A stretch of DNA of 5,819 bases from Desulfovibrio sp. (GTDB taxonomy: Bacteria; Desulfobacterota; Desulfovibrionia; Desulfovibrionales; Desulfovibrionaceae): positions 1 through 5,819 of the forward strand of contig DQED01000083.1 of assembly GCA_003525525.1 (NCBI GenBank), read 5' to 3'. The notes below the pieces were generated by a model. That model saw nothing but the letters and a program-made list of their open reading frames with translations, was not told the DNA's origin and did no database searches. A program made the position numbers and the translations under genes. Of this stretch, positions 5,004-5,819 are shown in pieces. Numbering within the stretch: position 1 is the first letter of the stretch; every line of letters begins with the position of its first letter.

Positions 5004-5819
5004 TCAGGCGAACATGGCGCACACCACGTCGAGGTGGGACTCGGCCATGGCCACGAGTTCCGGCAGTTCCCGGGCGTCGATGGCGGCGATGCGCCAGGCT
5101 TCGGGCTCGAAGCGCGGCACGAGGCGTTCGCCGCTGCTGCCGGAAAGCGTCGCCCCGGCGATCATGTCCGCCACGCCGATCAGCGCCGCTTCCATGGGTT
5201 CGTCGCCGGATGCCGGGTCGTGGTGCCGCCAGACGGCCTGTTCCAGGCTTTCGGGAAACCGCCATTTGCGCAGGAGCAGCCCCCCGAGCGCGGCGTGGTC
5301 GAAGCCGAGCGTCTCCCGTTCCGCATCGACGAGCAGGCATCCCGTGGCGGCGGCGCGGTGCAGGGTGGCCGCGGCCGCGGCGGGCTGCTGCTTGAACAGC
5401 ACGAGCCGGCCGATGTCGTGGAGCAGACCGGCCACGAAAAAGCGCTCCGGGCTCGGGTCGCCCTGGTGCGTGGCCAGGATCTTGGCCACGAGGCCCACGC
5501 CCACGCTGTGCCGCCAGAATTGCCGCATATCGATGCACTGCGTCGGGATGTCCTTGAAAAGCGGCAGCACGGACACGCCCATGGCCAGGGTGGAGAGCTG
5601 GTTGAGCCCGAGCAGCATGACCGCCCGGGTCAGGGAGTCCACGGGACCCGGCGGCAGTCCGCCCGAAACGCGCATGGTGCGGGCGTAGAAGGCGCTGTTG
5701 ACGAGCTTGAGGAGCTTGGCCGTCAGGCTCGGATCCTTGCCGATGACAGCAGCCGCCTCCTCCACCGTGGAATCCGGGTCGCTCAACACCTCGCGGATGC
5801 GCATGAAGACTTCGGGCAG
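5004..5819 (-). CDS. HDOD-domain protein, 5' end outside window
   Basis: The frame is open to the right edge. Five in-frame codons (LPEVF) precede the first visible Met at 5804 and belong to the usual LP-x-V opening of HDOD domains, so the true start lies outside. Counting from that Met, residues 1-40 hold the family signature (SDPDSTVEEAAAVIGKDPSL, then LLKLVNSAFY). Candidate metal-binding residues of the HD fold are kept: His99 in FWRHS, His129-Asp130 in GLLHDIGR, His170 in FDHAALGG, and His194-His195. Many HDOD proteins have lost some of these. HDOD proteins act in signalling and regulation, often next to two-component or cyclic-nucleotide systems, but the output of this one cannot be read. 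It seems to be a stand-alone domain to the C-terminus; anything N-terminal is unseen. The sulfurylase/APS kinase gene follows 58 nt downstream on the same strand with no terminator between, so co-transcription is likely. Confidence 0.9.
   Translation of the reverse strand: MPEVFMRIREVLSDPDSTVEEAAAVIGKDPSLTAKLLKLVNSAFYARTMRVSGGLPPGPVDSLTRAVMLLGLNQLSTLAMGVSVLPLFKDIPTQCIDMRQFWRHSVGVGLVAKILATHQGDPSPERFFVAGLLHDIGRLVLFKQQPAAAAATLHRAAATGCLLVDAERETLGFDHAALGGLLLRKWRFPESLEQAVWRHHDPASGDEPMEAALIGVADMIAGATLSGSSGERLVPRFEPEAWRIAAIDARELPELVAMAESHLDVVCAMFA

Overview
The window is GC-rich bacterial chromosome with the dense frame-shadowing expected at high GC. A Sat-type sulfurylase/APS kinase fusion, HDOD and LysM proteins, and GC-rich palindromic intergenic elements suggest a Desulfovibrio-like sulfate reducer (Desulfovibrionales, for example Solidesulfovibrio). 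This is inferred from gene style, not from a marker gene. Seven protein genes are supported, two of them cut by the window edges. No tRNA, rRNA, CRISPR array or transposase was seen.

Left part (1-2117). A leftward gene for a secreted LysM protein runs off the left edge. About 470 bp without a gene separates it from a rightward pair of unrecognised genes. The first (731-1501) encodes a four-helix membrane protein. The second (1498-1998) encodes a small soluble helical protein and overlaps the first by ATGA, so the two are probably translationally coupled. A palindrome and then a good intrinsic terminator (2088-2117) close this unit.

Central part (2195-3245). A MarR-family repressor gene is followed by a small PNPOx-like split-barrel flavoprotein gene. 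The same arrangement precedes both genes: a -35-like TTGA box, a 16-nt inverted repeat of the form TGTTC(G/T)ATGTAGAAC(T/A), and an AAAT -10-like end. The simplest reading is one regulator controlling itself and the flavoprotein through duplicated operator-promoters. A cluster of GC-rich hairpins (3171-3245) fills the space where this unit meets the next one tail to tail.

Right part (3254-5819). Two leftward genes, probably co-transcribed, lie 58 nt apart: an HDOD-domain protein whose start is off the right edge, then a sulfurylase/APS kinase fusion. In the fusion the APS kinase domain keeps its motifs. The sulfurylase domain keeps the family fold signature but has lost both nucleotide-binding motifs (the QxRNPxHxxH and GRDHAG equivalents), with no frameshift. 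It therefore looks like a pseudo-sulfurylase carrying an active kinase, which would make PAPS from APS supplied by another enzyme. This and the duplicated MarR operator are the most interesting observations here.
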